Source of the DNA: Chloroflexota bacterium | GTDB taxonomy: Bacteria > Chloroflexota > Anaerolineae > Anaerolineales > Anaerolineaceae | Reading direction: 5' to 3' | NCBI GenBank assembly: GCA_012517865.1 | Contig: JAAYUC010000012.1 | Coordinates: 56,379-120,378 of the forward strand | DNA: 64,000 nt | In this document: positions 16,946-25,594 of the stretch, piece after piece | Position numbering within the stretch: the first letter of the stretch is position 1 | Layout of the letters: each line of letters opens with the position of its first letter | Notes under the pieces: model-generated | The model's database searches: none | The model's input: the letters and a program-made list of their open reading frames with translations, nothing else | What the model was told of the DNA's origin: nothing | Position numbers and translations under genes: made by a program

Positions 16946-18607
16946 ATGACCCCTCTTATGATTGCGGGAATCGCCGCGGGAGCCCTGCTGGTAATACTCC
17001 TGGCCGTTATCATCATCCGCACGCTCAGCTTCCCCATCGAAACCGAGCCCACAGAACCGCTCGCGCTGTTGGATATTGACGGTGAGGCCGTCGCCCGGCG
17101 CGTTGGCCTGGCAGTGCAGTGCCGCACCATCTCCCACAAAAACCCCGCGGAAACCGACCCCAAGCCGTTCAGCGACCTGCGCGACCTCTTGCGCACGCTC
17201 TACCCGCAGCTCCACGAAAAACTGGACTGCGAGTTAATCAACGACCGCTCGCTGCTCTTCACCTGGCGGGGCTCGGACCCTAAACTTGATGCCATTTGTT
17301 TTGCCGCCCATCAAGACGTTGTCCCCGCCGATGAATCCCCCGAAGCCGGCTGGACCCACCCCCCATTTGCCGGCGAACTCGCGGATGGGTACGTGTGGGG
17401 CCGCGGCACACTGGACTGCAAAGGCACGCTGATTGGCATTTGCGAAGCCGCCAACAACCTGCTCAAAGCCGGCTTCACTCCCAGGCGCACCATCTATCTT
17501 GCCTTCGGCGCGGATGAAGAAGTTTCGGGCCTGGAAGGCGCGCGCGTCATCGCGGAGACTCTGCGGGAACGCGGCGTGAAACTGGCCTTTTTGCTTGACG
17601 AAGGCAGCGTGGTCACCAAAGGCAGCGCCCTGGGGATTAACAGCCCGATTGGACAGATTGGCATCAGCGAAAAGGGCTATCTTTCCCTCAAACTGAAAAC
17701 CAAAGTCAAAGGCGGTCACTCCTCCACGCCCCCCAATCAGACCGCGATTGGCGCGCATGCCCTCGCGATTGCCGTGCTGGAATCCAACCCCTTCCCGCAG
17801 ACGCTGGACGTGATGAGCTTCATTGTCAGTTACTTGGGCAAAGCCCTGCCCTTCTTCCAAAGAATGCAGTATGCCAATACCTGGCTTTTCGGAGGCAGCC
17901 TTAAGCGCAAGCTCGCCGCCACCCCGCTCACCAACGCCCTCACCCGCACAACCGCCGCGCCAACCATCATCAAGGCCGGCAGCGCCGAAAACGTACTTCC
18001 TGCCGAAGCCGAAGCCCTGATTAACTTCCGCATCATGCCCGGCGAAACTCTGCGGGACGTCTACGAGCGCGTGAATGACCTGGTCGGGGACGAAACCCTT
18101 GAGGTACTACCCGCTCACGGCGAGACGCTCGAAAGCGACCACGCCTGGAATCCCACTCCCGTCGCGGACGTGGACTCTCCGCAGTATCAGCGCCTGGCGG
18201 AACTGGTGCGCGCCACCTTCCCCGGCGCGCTGGTCGTGCCTTTTATGATGACAGGCGCCACCGACGCCCGCCATTACGCGGAAGTGTGCCAGAACGCGAT
18301 GCGCTTCTCGCCTTTGTTCCTGACCCAGGAAGAAATCCAGACTATGCACGCGGTGAACGAACGGCTTTCTTTCGTCAACGCCGGCCGCATGGTGGCTTTC
18401 TACGAGGAGCTGATGCGCCAGGAAAGCAGCCTGCTGGATGAAGAAGAAAGCGAAGAAGCGGAACCGCCGCTAAAAACCAAACGGCTTTCACGCAAAGAAC
18501 GCGAAGTAGCGGAAGAAGAGGAGCCCAGCGATGCGCTTCCGGAAGCCGATGCCCTGCCCCTGGAGGATGAGCCCCTGGTGGTGAAGCCGCTGCGGAAAGA
18601 CGATTAA
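16946..18607 (+). CDS. Membrane-anchored M20 family metallopeptidase
   Basis: A 553-residue two-zinc carboxypeptidase or dipeptidase of the M20 family, closest in style to carboxypeptidase S. One N-terminal membrane helix (residues 4-27) anchors it. Metal and catalytic residues are visible: His122 and Asp124 in AHQDVVPA, Asp157 in GRGTLDCKG, and Glu191-Glu192 in GADEEVSG. The lid/dimer domain follows KGGHSSTPP. The last 60 residues are an acidic and lysine-rich tail that is not part of the fold. GGAGG precedes the ATG and a very strong terminator follows. Substrate specificity cannot be read; the gene fits the peptide-degrading set nearby. Confidence 0.88.
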   Translation: MTPLMIAGIAAGALLVILLAVIIIRTLSFPIETEPTEPLALLDIDGEAVARRVGLAVQCRTISHKNPAETDPKPFSDLRDLLRTLYPQLHEKLDCELINDRSLLFTWRGSDPKLDAICFAAHQDVVPADESPEAGWTHPPFAGELADGYVWGRGTLDCKGTLIGICEAANNLLKAGFTPRRTIYLAFGADEEVSGLEGARVIAETLRERGVKLAFLLDEGSVVTKGSALGINSPIGQIGISEKGYLSLKLKTKVKGGHSSTPPNQTAIGAHALAIAVLESNPFPQTLDVMSFIVSYLGKALPFFQRMQYANTWLFGGSLKRKLAATPLTNALTRTTAAPTIIKAGSAENVLPAEAEALINFRIMPGETLRDVYERVNDLVGDETLEVLPAHGETLESDHAWNPTPVADVDSPQYQRLAELVRATFPGALVVPFMMTGATDARHYAEVCQNAMRFSPLFLTQEEIQTMHAVNERLSFVNAGRMVAFYEELMRQESSLLDEEESEEAEPPLKTKRLSRKEREVAEEEEPSDALPEADALPLEDEPLVVKPLRKDD

Positions 18608-18621
18608 CCCACCCGCGCCCC

Positions 18622-18655
18622 AAAAAGCAGCTCCGAAATCGGAGCTGCTTTTTTT
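18622..18655 (+). terminator. Intrinsic terminator after M20 peptidase
   Basis: Stem GCAGCTCCGA/TCGGAGCTGC with loop AA, flanked by five A and seven T residues. Confidence 0.93.
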
Positions 18656-18804
18656 ATTGCGGAAGAGAACAGGACCGCCTTATCGCGAGGGATGTTTCGT
18701 AATTCCCGGCACCGCGAGGGGCGCGGCGGCCTGCCCCTGAAAGCGCGGTCCGGCTTTGCGTTTGCTTGGAAACCCTCCAAATGCCGCGGCCGGACCTCAC
18801 CGGA

Positions 18805-18813
18805 TGATATACT
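18805..18813 (+). promoter_or_regulatory. Extended -10 promoter of the HExxH protein
   Basis: TGATATACT fits TGnTATAaT with one mismatch. No -35 is evident. The start codon is 19 bases further on, with AAAGGA between. Confidence 0.4.
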
Positions 18814-18832
18814 TAGGCGCAAAGGAAAACCT

Positions 18833-20227
18833 ATGAACCCCTCAACCAAAAAGACGCTCATTATTGTTTTGATTGTTTTACTGGTGTTTTGCCTGTGCGC
18901 AGCCGCCGCCGCGCTGCTTGGCGGTTTCGTAATCTTCAGGGATAAGCTGAACCCGAAAAATTCCAGTCAAATGCCTACCGGTCAGCCAGCGGCCGCGGCC
19001 ACAGCCACCTCCGTCCCCCAGACAGACCCCGAGGCGGCAGAGGACAAAATCAGCGCGTCCATGGATGAAATTGAGCGCCAGGTCTCGGATATCCGCGGCC
19101 TGAGGCTAAAAAACCCCATCCCCCGGAAATTGCTGACCGAAGCTGAACTTCAGGAGACGGTGGAAAACGACTTTTTTAAGGATTATTCCGCGGAAGATGC
19201 CGCCTCCGACGCGCGCGTTCTCGCCCTGCTCGGCCTCCTCCCGCGCGATTTTGACCTGCTCAGTTTCTATCGGGAGCTTTACAGCGAGCAAATTGCCGGC
19301 TATTACGACGACGAAGTAAAAGCGATGTTCGTGGTAAAAAACAGCGGCTTCACCGGCGTGGAACGCGACACCTACGCGCACGAATTCACGCACGCCCTGC
19401 AAGACGCTGCCTTTGATTTTAACGGGGCGCTGAACTACACCGACGAATCCTGTCAGGAAGATTCTGAACGCTGCGCCGCGCTGCAGTCGCTCATCGAAGG
19501 GGACGCGACCCTGACCGAGAGCCTCTGGCTGCAGACCTACGCCACCCGTGAGGACATCCGCGACCTGCAGGCCTTCTACAACAATTACAAAAGCCCGGTC
19601 TACGACTCCGCGCCAGCCTATATGCAGGAAGATTTCCTCTTTGCCTACCAGCAGGGTCTCGATTTTGTCCAATCTCTCTACGACCAGGGCGGCTTCGCGG
19701 CCGTGAACGACGCCTTCACCAAAACACAGCCGGTCTCAACGGAACAAATTCTGCACCCTTCCCGCTATCCCTCCGATAAACCAAGCCCGGTGGACCTGCC
19801 GGACCTCAGTGCCAGCCTGGGCGCGGATTGGACCGAGACGGAACGCAACGTGATGGGCGAATGGTACACCTGGTTAATCCTGGCGCGTGGGGATGACCCT
19901 AAAAGTCGCCTGGTGGATGCCAAAGCTTCCGCCGCGGCCGAAGGTTGGGGCGGCGACACTTACGTGGTGCTCGAAAACATCGCCTCCGGCGAATCAGCGC
20001 TGCTGGTGCGCTATACCTGGGACGGCTCCGCGGACGCCGCTGAAGCCCTCTATGCCTATGAAAGCTACCTGGAACTCCGTTTTGGCGCTGTGGCGCAGGA
20101 TGGCGTGTATGCCAGCGACGGCTTCTACTCCGCGCTCCGCCAGGATTCTCAGTTTGGCTTTACCTGGCTGATTTCGGACAGCCGTCAGGCTCTGGAAAAC
20201 GTCGTGGACGCGCTTTACCAGCAATAA
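18833..20227 (+). CDS. Membrane-anchored HExxH protein, putative zinc protease
   Basis: A 464-residue protein with one N-terminal membrane helix (about 8-35), a Pro/Ala/Thr-rich linker and a large outer domain. His-Glu-Phe-Thr-His at 183-187 is a zinc-binding HExxH, and Glu222 in LIEGDAT could be the third ligand, as in gluzincin peptidases. I do not recognise a named family with certainty; it may belong to the uncharacterised putative metallopeptidase DUFs. The ATG at 18833 is preceded by AAAGGA at good spacing, whereas a longer upstream frame lacks one. The next gene follows after eight bases, so they are probably co-transcribed. Confidence 0.7.
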   Translation: MNPSTKKTLIIVLIVLLVFCLCAAAAALLGGFVIFRDKLNPKNSSQMPTGQPAAAATATSVPQTDPEAAEDKISASMDEIERQVSDIRGLRLKNPIPRKLLTEAELQETVENDFFKDYSAEDAASDARVLALLGLLPRDFDLLSFYRELYSEQIAGYYDDEVKAMFVVKNSGFTGVERDTYAHEFTHALQDAAFDFNGALNYTDESCQEDSERCAALQSLIEGDATLTESLWLQTYATREDIRDLQAFYNNYKSPVYDSAPAYMQEDFLFAYQQGLDFVQSLYDQGGFAAVNDAFTKTQPVSTEQILHPSRYPSDKPSPVDLPDLSASLGADWTETERNVMGEWYTWLILARGDDPKSRLVDAKASAAAEGWGGDTYVVLENIASGESALLVRYTWDGSADAAEALYAYESYLELRFGAVAQDGVYASDGFYSALRQDSQFGFTWLISDSRQALENVVDALYQQ

Positions 20228-20235
20228 CCAAAAAG

Positions 20236-20928
20236 ATGTCAGCGCGCCGACCAGCCCCACAGCCCTTAGACCTTTCCCGGGTCAAAACCCTGCTCTTCGA
20301 CGTGGACGGCACTCTGGCCGACAGCGATGACGCGCTCACAGCTCGCGTTGAGTGCCTCCTAAGGCCGCTGCGCTTTTTGCTGAGCGAACAAAAAGCAGCC
20401 AGGATTGCCCGCAAGCTTGTCATGATGGCCGAAAGCCCGGGCAACACGGTGCTCGAACTTGCCGACCGCCTGGGAGTTGACCCTCTCATTGCGCGCTTTC
20501 TGGAACGCCGCGCCGCCCGCGGCACCGCGCGCGTGCTGCCGGTTATCCCCGGTGTACCGGAAATGCTGGCCGCGCTCCATGAGCGCTACCCCATGGCAGT
20601 CGTTTCTGCGCGCAATAATCTGACCACCCTCAGGTTCTTGCAGGAACATAATCTCGCACGCTTCTTTCGTCTGGTGGTCACATCGCAGACCTGCCCGCGC
20701 ACCAAACCATTCCCGGACCCGCTGCTTTACGCCGCGAAAGCCCTGAATGTGCCGATTGAGAACTGCCTGATGATTGGAGATACCAGACCGGATGTCCGCG
20801 CGGCGTTGACCGCCGGCGCGCAGTCCCTTTCTGTTTTGTGCGGATTTGGCACCGAAAAAGAACTTCTGCGGGCGGGTTCGCATCACATACTTGCCAGCAC
20901 CGCCGCCCTGTCCGAATTCTTAAGCTGA
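20236..20928 (+). CDS. HAD family phosphatase, phosphoglycolate phosphatase-like
   Basis: A 230-residue haloacid dehalogenase superfamily hydrolase. Motif I is LLFDVDGTLADSD (first Asp the nucleophile), motif II is the Ser of VVSARNN, motif III has Lys in CPRTKPFPDP and motif IV is MIGDTRPDV. A helical cap sits between motifs I and II, as in phosphoglycolate phosphatases. The true substrate is unknown. No Shine-Dalgarno is visible, and it starts eight bases after the preceding gene, so translation may depend on coupling. Confidence 0.85.
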   Translation: MSARRPAPQPLDLSRVKTLLFDVDGTLADSDDALTARVECLLRPLRFLLSEQKAARIARKLVMMAESPGNTVLELADRLGVDPLIARFLERRAARGTARVLPVIPGVPEMLAALHERYPMAVVSARNNLTTLRFLQEHNLARFFRLVVTSQTCPRTKPFPDPLLYAAKALNVPIENCLMIGDTRPDVRAALTAGAQSLSVLCGFGTEKELLRAGSHHILASTAALSEFLS

Positions 20929-20953
20929 GATTGCGCGCGGTTATCGCCCGCGC

Positions 20954-22264
20954 TTACAGCAGCTCCTCCGCAGGGACAGCCGCTGCCGGCAGCGTTCCAC
21001 CCGGCTCCTGCGCATCCAGCGTGTAAACACTGCGTTTCAGGAAGCCGTAAATCCCCATCGACCCGCAAAAAACACCCGCAATCAGGTACCAGGCGCGGAT
21101 TCCCAGCCACTCGGCTACCGGAGCCGCCAGCAGCATCCCGAGGGGAGAGGCAGCCGACGCGAGGCTGCCAATCACCGTGAAAATGCGTCCCTGCATGTCG
21201 GGCGGAATCTTTGTCTGCATAATTGCCCCCAACGCGCCGTTTGCCAGGGCGTTCATCAAGCCGATTAACGCCATCATTCCCACTGCCAGGAGGTATGTCC
21301 CGCTGTTTGTCAGCCCCAAAATTGTAATCCCCACCCCCATCCCGAGCAGTCCCGTCAGCATGGTCGCGGTTTTGCGTCTAAAGCCGCCCCAGACGCCCAG
21401 CAGCAAACCGCCAGCCACAACACCAAGCCCCAAGGCGGATTCCAGCCAGGCTACTTCAGCTGCCCCTTTACCGTAGACCTGGGTCACCATCAAAGGCAGA
21501 AGCGAAAAGGCCGGAGAAGCAAGCATGTTGATGAATGAAGCCATCACCATCATCGTGAACAAACCCGACCATCTCACCGCGTATTTCAAGCCGTATTGGA
21601 CGTCTCCCAACACTCGCCTGGGAGTGATTACCTCGGCGCTTTGCGCGTTTACGGGCTGCGGCACATGCACAAAGAGCGCCAGCAAGCCAATCGCGACAGC
21701 GGCGGTAACCAAATCAATCGCGAGAACCGCCTGCATGGTCATGACTGACATCAGCAGCGCGCCTAAAGGCGGGCTGACAATATCTATCACGCCGTACATA
21801 GCCTGGTTTATTCCGCCCAGCCGCGCGTAATGTTCGGAGGGAACCATCAGGCTAGTGGATGCCTGCATAGCCGGATATTGGAAGGAACCGCACAAGGACC
21901 TGACAAACAGGACCACATAAATATGCCAGATTTGAGTAATCCCCAGGTGGAACAGCACCACCAGCGCAAAGGTCGCCAGCGCCACTGCGGTATCGGACAC
22001 AATCATGATGGCCTTGCGGTTTAATCGGTCCACCAGCGCGCCGGCAAATGGACCCAAAAAGACGCGCGGAAGCAGCGCCACAAAAGTCGCCATTGCCAGC
22101 ACCGTCGCGGAACCGGTTTTCTCGGTCATGTACCAGACCAGGGCGAACTGCACCAAACCGCTCCCCAAAAGCGATACCGCCTGACCAATCCACATGGGCA
22201 GGTAATTGCGCAGCCAGCGCGCGGGCAGATTCCTGGGCGTAAGACTTTCGATGTGTTCAGTCAT
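20954..22264 (-). CDS. MFS transporter, probable exporter
   Basis: A 436-residue major facilitator protein with about 12 hydrophobic segments. The loop after helix 2 carries GALVDRLNRKAIMIVSD, the MFS signature, and the overall pattern resembles the EntS/MFS_3 group of drug and siderophore exporters. The start at 22264 has GGAAG seven bases upstream; an ATG four codons earlier does not. TATAAT at 22296-22301 on the minus strand may be its -10 element, without a good -35. The substrate is unknown. It converges with the HAD gene across a 25-bp gap. Confidence 0.85.
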   Translation of the reverse strand: MTEHIESLTPRNLPARWLRNYLPMWIGQAVSLLGSGLVQFALVWYMTEKTGSATVLAMATFVALLPRVFLGPFAGALVDRLNRKAIMIVSDTAVALATFALVVLFHLGITQIWHIYVVLFVRSLCGSFQYPAMQASTSLMVPSEHYARLGGINQAMYGVIDIVSPPLGALLMSVMTMQAVLAIDLVTAAVAIGLLALFVHVPQPVNAQSAEVITPRRVLGDVQYGLKYAVRWSGLFTMMVMASFINMLASPAFSLLPLMVTQVYGKGAAEVAWLESALGLGVVAGGLLLGVWGGFRRKTATMLTGLLGMGVGITILGLTNSGTYLLAVGMMALIGLMNALANGALGAIMQTKIPPDMQGRIFTVIGSLASAASPLGMLLAAPVAEWLGIRAWYLIAGVFCGSMGIYGFLKRSVYTLDAQEPGGTLPAAAVPAEELL

Positions 22265-22406
22265 AATATCTTCCAAAAAACAAGATGCGAGCTGAATTAT
22301 AGAGCCTTAATGCTTTTAGCGGAGGTATTGGACACAAAAGCCGCCCTTTGCAGGCAAAGCAGTCAATCAGGGTAAAATAAGGTAAATCGCGGTCCCGAGG
22401 TACCTG

Positions 22407-23141
22407 ATGAGTCTGAAAAAACAACTTAACGAATACAAACTCAAATATCCCTATCCGCGCCGCCGCTTTATCCGGCGCGTCCTGCGCAGCGCCATCCGGA
22501 TGGCGGCTTCTGTAATCACGGACTACCGCATAGAAGGGCAGGAGAATCTGCCTAAACAAGGACCGCTGCTGATTGTTGGCAATCACTTCCACTTTCTGGA
22601 TACCATTGGTCCCATTCACTGCACGGATTATCTGCTGGAATTTATTAACGACGCGATTATGCCCAACGCCCCCGCGACCATGAAGTTCCTACCAGGCCTT
22701 TGGGGAACGCTTAAAATCCTGCAGGGCACAGCAAACCTGGAAGCAATGCGGGCTTCGGAAGCGGTGCTCGCGCAGGGCGGCGTTCTGGCAATTTTTCCGG
22801 AAGGGCACGTGCACAGGCTCCCGCTCGGAAAACCCCTGCCAGGCGCGTCTTTTCTGGCGCTGCGCTCCGGCGTGCCAATTCTGCCTATTGGCACTTACAG
22901 CGAGGATGATTGGGATTTGTTCGGCGCCCTCACCCGCAAAAAACGCCGCGCCCGAATTGTCAGCCGGATTGGCAAGCCCTTTGGACCGCTCGCGATTGGG
23001 GACCTGAACAAAATTCCCAGCCGTGAAGAAGTGAGAAACGCGGGTTGGGAAATCATGAGCCGCATCGCCGATTTGCTGCCCACCCATGCCCGGGGAATTT
23101 ACAACGCGCAGCCCCCAGAGCCGCAGGCGGTCAGCAATTAA
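22407..23141 (+). CDS. plsC: 1-acyl-sn-glycerol-3-phosphate acyltransferase family protein
   Basis: A 244-residue PlsC-type acyltransferase that would place the second acyl chain on lysophosphatidic acid at the inner membrane. Motif 1 is NHFHFLD (His60, Asp65) and motif 3 is FPEGHVHRL. The middle contains the usual glycine and proline-rich segment VPILPIG. GAGGT lies seven bases before the ATG. The family includes acyltransferases of other lipids, so the symbol is by family only. Confidence 0.85.
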   Translation: MSLKKQLNEYKLKYPYPRRRFIRRVLRSAIRMAASVITDYRIEGQENLPKQGPLLIVGNHFHFLDTIGPIHCTDYLLEFINDAIMPNAPATMKFLPGLWGTLKILQGTANLEAMRASEAVLAQGGVLAIFPEGHVHRLPLGKPLPGASFLALRSGVPILPIGTYSEDDWDLFGALTRKKRRARIVSRIGKPFGPLAIGDLNKIPSREEVRNAGWEIMSRIADLLPTHARGIYNAQPPEPQAVSN

Positions 23142-23211
23142 CATAATTTATACAGTGCGCTGTTAACCTTGTATTGTTAATTCATTTTTTGGAAAGTTTG
23201 GCATTTAGTGT

Positions 23212-24171
23212 ATGGAATATAAGGATTATTACAAAACGCTTGGGTTGGACAAGACCGCCAAAGAAGCGGATATTAAATCCGCCTACCGCCGGCTGGCGCG
23301 TAAATACCACCCGGATATGAACCCCGGCAAACCAGAGGCGGAAGAAAAGTTTAAGGAAATCAACGAAGCTTACCAGGTGCTTTCTGACCCCGAAAAGCGT
23401 AAGAAATACGACCAATTCGGTTCTCAATGGCAGCAGTACCGTTCCGCCGGCGGCAGCCCGGAAGACTTCAATTGGGGTCCCTGGCGCTCGCAGCCCGCGG
23501 GCGGCAGCGGATACCGCACCATGACGCAAGAAGAACTCAATGAAATGCTTGGCGGTATGGGCGGTTTTTCTGATTTCTTTGAAACGCTGTTCGGCGGCTT
23601 TGGCATGGGCGGCTTTAGTACCCAGACCGCGCGGCAGGCAGGTTCAGCCGGCGCGCGCCGCGCTCCGGCCGGCGCTTCCCGCGATGTGGTACACGAGGTG
23701 GAGATTACACTTGAAGAAGCCTTCAACGGAACCAAACGGCTGCTGCAGTTGGACGGCGGTAAGCGCATCGAAGCCAGCATTCCCCCCGGCGTGGACACCG
23801 GTTCGCGCGTGCGGCTGAGCGGCCAGGCCGCCGGCGCCGATTTGTACCTGCAGATTGTGGTTCTCCCGCACCCGGTGTTTACGCGCAAAGGGAACGACCT
23901 CTATACCCGCGTGCCTGTGGACTTCTACACAGCCGTCCTGGGCGGTGAGGTGAGCGTGCCAACGCTTGGCAACGCGGTGCGCCTGACCATCCCGGAAAAT
24001 ACCGACACCGGCAAAGTTTTTCGCCTGAAAGGTCTGGGGATGCCCAGCCTGAAGAATCCGCAAACCCGCGGAAACCTCTACGCGACGGTGGAAATTCATT
24101 TGCCGCCGCACCTCACTCCGGCGGAAAAAGCGAAGGTGCGCGAACTGAAGAACATGCGCCGCGTACAGTAA
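23212..24171 (+). CDS. DnaJ-class co-chaperone without zinc domain (CbpA-like)
   Basis: A 319-residue Hsp40 of the CbpA type. The J domain occupies residues 1-70 with the HPD tripeptide at 33-35, which stimulates DnaK ATPase. A Gly/Phe-rich segment (about 75-150, [16 protein letters not shown]) follows, then two C-terminal substrate-binding beta domains from about 155. The four CxxCxGxG repeats of DnaJ proper are absent. There is no Shine-Dalgarno at normal distance; GGAAAG lies 15 bases upstream. Confidence 0.9.
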   Translation: MEYKDYYKTLGLDKTAKEADIKSAYRRLARKYHPDMNPGKPEAEEKFKEINEAYQVLSDPEKRKKYDQFGSQWQQYRSAGGSPEDFNWGPWRSQPAGGSGYRTMTQEELNEMLGGMGGFSDFFETLFGGFGMGGFSTQTARQAGSAGARRAPAGASRDVVHEVEITLEEAFNGTKRLLQLDGGKRIEASIPPGVDTGSRVRLSGQAAGADLYLQIVVLPHPVFTRKGNDLYTRVPVDFYTAVLGGEVSVPTLGNAVRLTIPENTDTGKVFRLKGLGMPSLKNPQTRGNLYATVEIHLPPHLTPAEKAKVRELKNMRRVQ

Positions 24172-24218
24172 AAGAACGCCGCCCTGCTCGCGCCAGCTCG
24201 GCCAGAGAATGAACCAAC

Positions 24219-24227
24219 AGGTATAAT
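24219..24227 (+). promoter_or_regulatory. -10 element before the LOG gene
   Basis: AGGTATAAT with no matching -35. The same nine bases occur before pepF and the antiporter. A small stem CGCTG/CAGCG (24231-24244) lies between it and the ribosome site GAGGAAA. Confidence 0.4.
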
Positions 24228-24252
24228 ATGCGCTGACATCAGCGAGGAAAAC

Positions 24253-24846
24253 ATGCCGCTCAAACCCATTCAAACCGTCACCATCTTTTCCGGTTCCGCG
24301 GACCATCTCCGGCAGGTTTACCTGCAGGGCGCCTGGGAACTTGGGGCCGTGCTGGCGCGGCGCGGCCTGACGCTGGTGTTTGGCGGCGGTAAAACCGGCT
24401 TGATGGGCGCTGTCGCGGACGGAGCGCTGGAAAACGGCGGGCAGGTAGTCGGCGTCATCAATGAGAGTTTGAACACGCCCGCGCTCGCACACGCCGGTCT
24501 CAGCCGCATGGAAATACTCCCGGACCTGCACACCCGTAAAGCCCGCATGTCCGCCCTCGCAGATGCCTACATCGCGCTCCCCGGCGGTTACGGCACCTTT
24601 GATGAACTCTTTGAAGCCCTCACCTGGGCGCAGATTGGCTTACACCAAAAACCCATCGGCCTGCTCAACATCGACCGCTATTTTAACCCGCTGCTGGCCC
24701 TGTTGGACCATGCCATTGCAGAGCGCTTCATCTACCCCGAACACCGCCAGCTAATCATTTGCGAAGAAGACCCTCACATCCTTTTGGAAAAAATGCAGGC
24801 CTACCGACCTCCTGAAAACCTGAGCCGCTGGGTGGAACGTCCGTGA
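24253..24846 (+). CDS. LOG family nucleoside-monophosphate phosphoribohydrolase
   Basis: A 197-residue Rossmann-fold protein of the LOG (Lonely Guy) family, known to split cytokinin-type or ordinary nucleoside 5'-monophosphates into base and ribose 5-phosphate. The signature PGGYGTFDE is at 110-118, and the N-terminal GGGKTGLMGAVADGA loop is typical. In bacteria the physiological substrate is often AMP-like. Its last bases overlap the GTG of the following phosphatase gene, so the two are co-translated and may act in one nucleotide salvage step; this link is inference. Confidence 0.87.
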   Translation: MPLKPIQTVTIFSGSADHLRQVYLQGAWELGAVLARRGLTLVFGGGKTGLMGAVADGALENGGQVVGVINESLNTPALAHAGLSRMEILPDLHTRKARMSALADAYIALPGGYGTFDELFEALTWAQIGLHQKPIGLLNIDRYFNPLLALLDHAIAERFIYPEHRQLIICEEDPHILLEKMQAYRPPENLSRWVERP

Positions 24847-25469
24847 AAATCTCCACCCTGTTTATCGACCTCGACGACACCGTGTACCCGGCCACCACCC
24901 AGGTTTGGCAGCTGGTCATGAAGCGCATGTACGTTTACATGCGGGATTTTCTTGGCATCCCCGAAGAAGAAGTGCCGGCCATGCGGGACCGTCTTTTCAA
25001 TCGCTACGGCACCACACTGCGCGGCCTCCAAATTGAGCGCGGCATCGACGCGAAAGCTTACCTGGATTATGTTCATGATGTGGACCTGTCCGGCATTCTC
25101 AGCCCCGACCCCGAGCTGAAATCTGCGCTTGCCAGCATTCCTCTTCCCAAAATCATTTTCACCAATGCCTGCGAATCCCACGCGCGCAATGTGCTTGGGC
25201 TCATGCAGCTGGAAGGTTGTTTTGACGGAATTATTGACGTGGTGGCAGTGCAGCCTTACTGCAAACCCGAACTGGAAGCCTTTCACATCGCCCTGAAGCT
25301 GGCCGGCAGCCCAGACCCGGCTGCCGTGATGATGGTGGACGACCGCGCGGAAAACCTGGCCGCCGCCGCGAGTCTGGGTATGCGCACCGTGCTTGTTTCC
25401 GACGCCCCGCAGGACGGTTTCCAAACCATCGCACGCCTGGCGCAGCTGCCTGACCTGCTGGGTGCCTGA
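24843..25469 (+). CDS. HAD family hydrolase, pyrimidine 5'-nucleotidase-like
   Basis: A 208-residue HAD phosphatase. Motif I is LFIDLDDTVYP, motif II is the Thr of IFTNA, motif III contains CKPELEAF and motif IV is MMVDDRAENL. The DxDDT variant and the all-helical cap match the Sdt1/pyrimidine 5'-nucleotidase group. GTG at 24843 overlaps the stop of the LOG gene (GTGA), and no downstream ATG would keep motif I. Pairing with a nucleotide-cleaving LOG enzyme supports a nucleotide substrate, but that is inference. Confidence 0.83.
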   Translation: MKISTLFIDLDDTVYPATTQVWQLVMKRMYVYMRDFLGIPEEEVPAMRDRLFNRYGTTLRGLQIERGIDAKAYLDYVHDVDLSGILSPDPELKSALASIPLPKIIFTNACESHARNVLGLMQLEGCFDGIIDVVAVQPYCKPELEAFHIALKLAGSPDPAAVMMVDDRAENLAAAASLGMRTVLVSDAPQDGFQTIARLAQLPDLLGA

Positions 25470-25500
25470 AATTCAACAACAGCTATTGACAGCTTGGAAA

Positions 25501-25529
25501 TTGATAAGTTTCTTCTTAAAAACTATAGA
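25501..25529 (+). promoter_or_regulatory. Promoter of the S41 peptidase
   Basis: TTGATA and TATAGA are 17 bases apart in an A/T-rich stretch. A lone TTGACA at 25486-25491 has no matching -10. Confidence 0.55.
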
Positions 25530-25594
25530 TTTTATATGCATCGTTAATCCCTTTATGTTATTCTTGGTATTCAAATTGATTAACTGGAGCAAAA

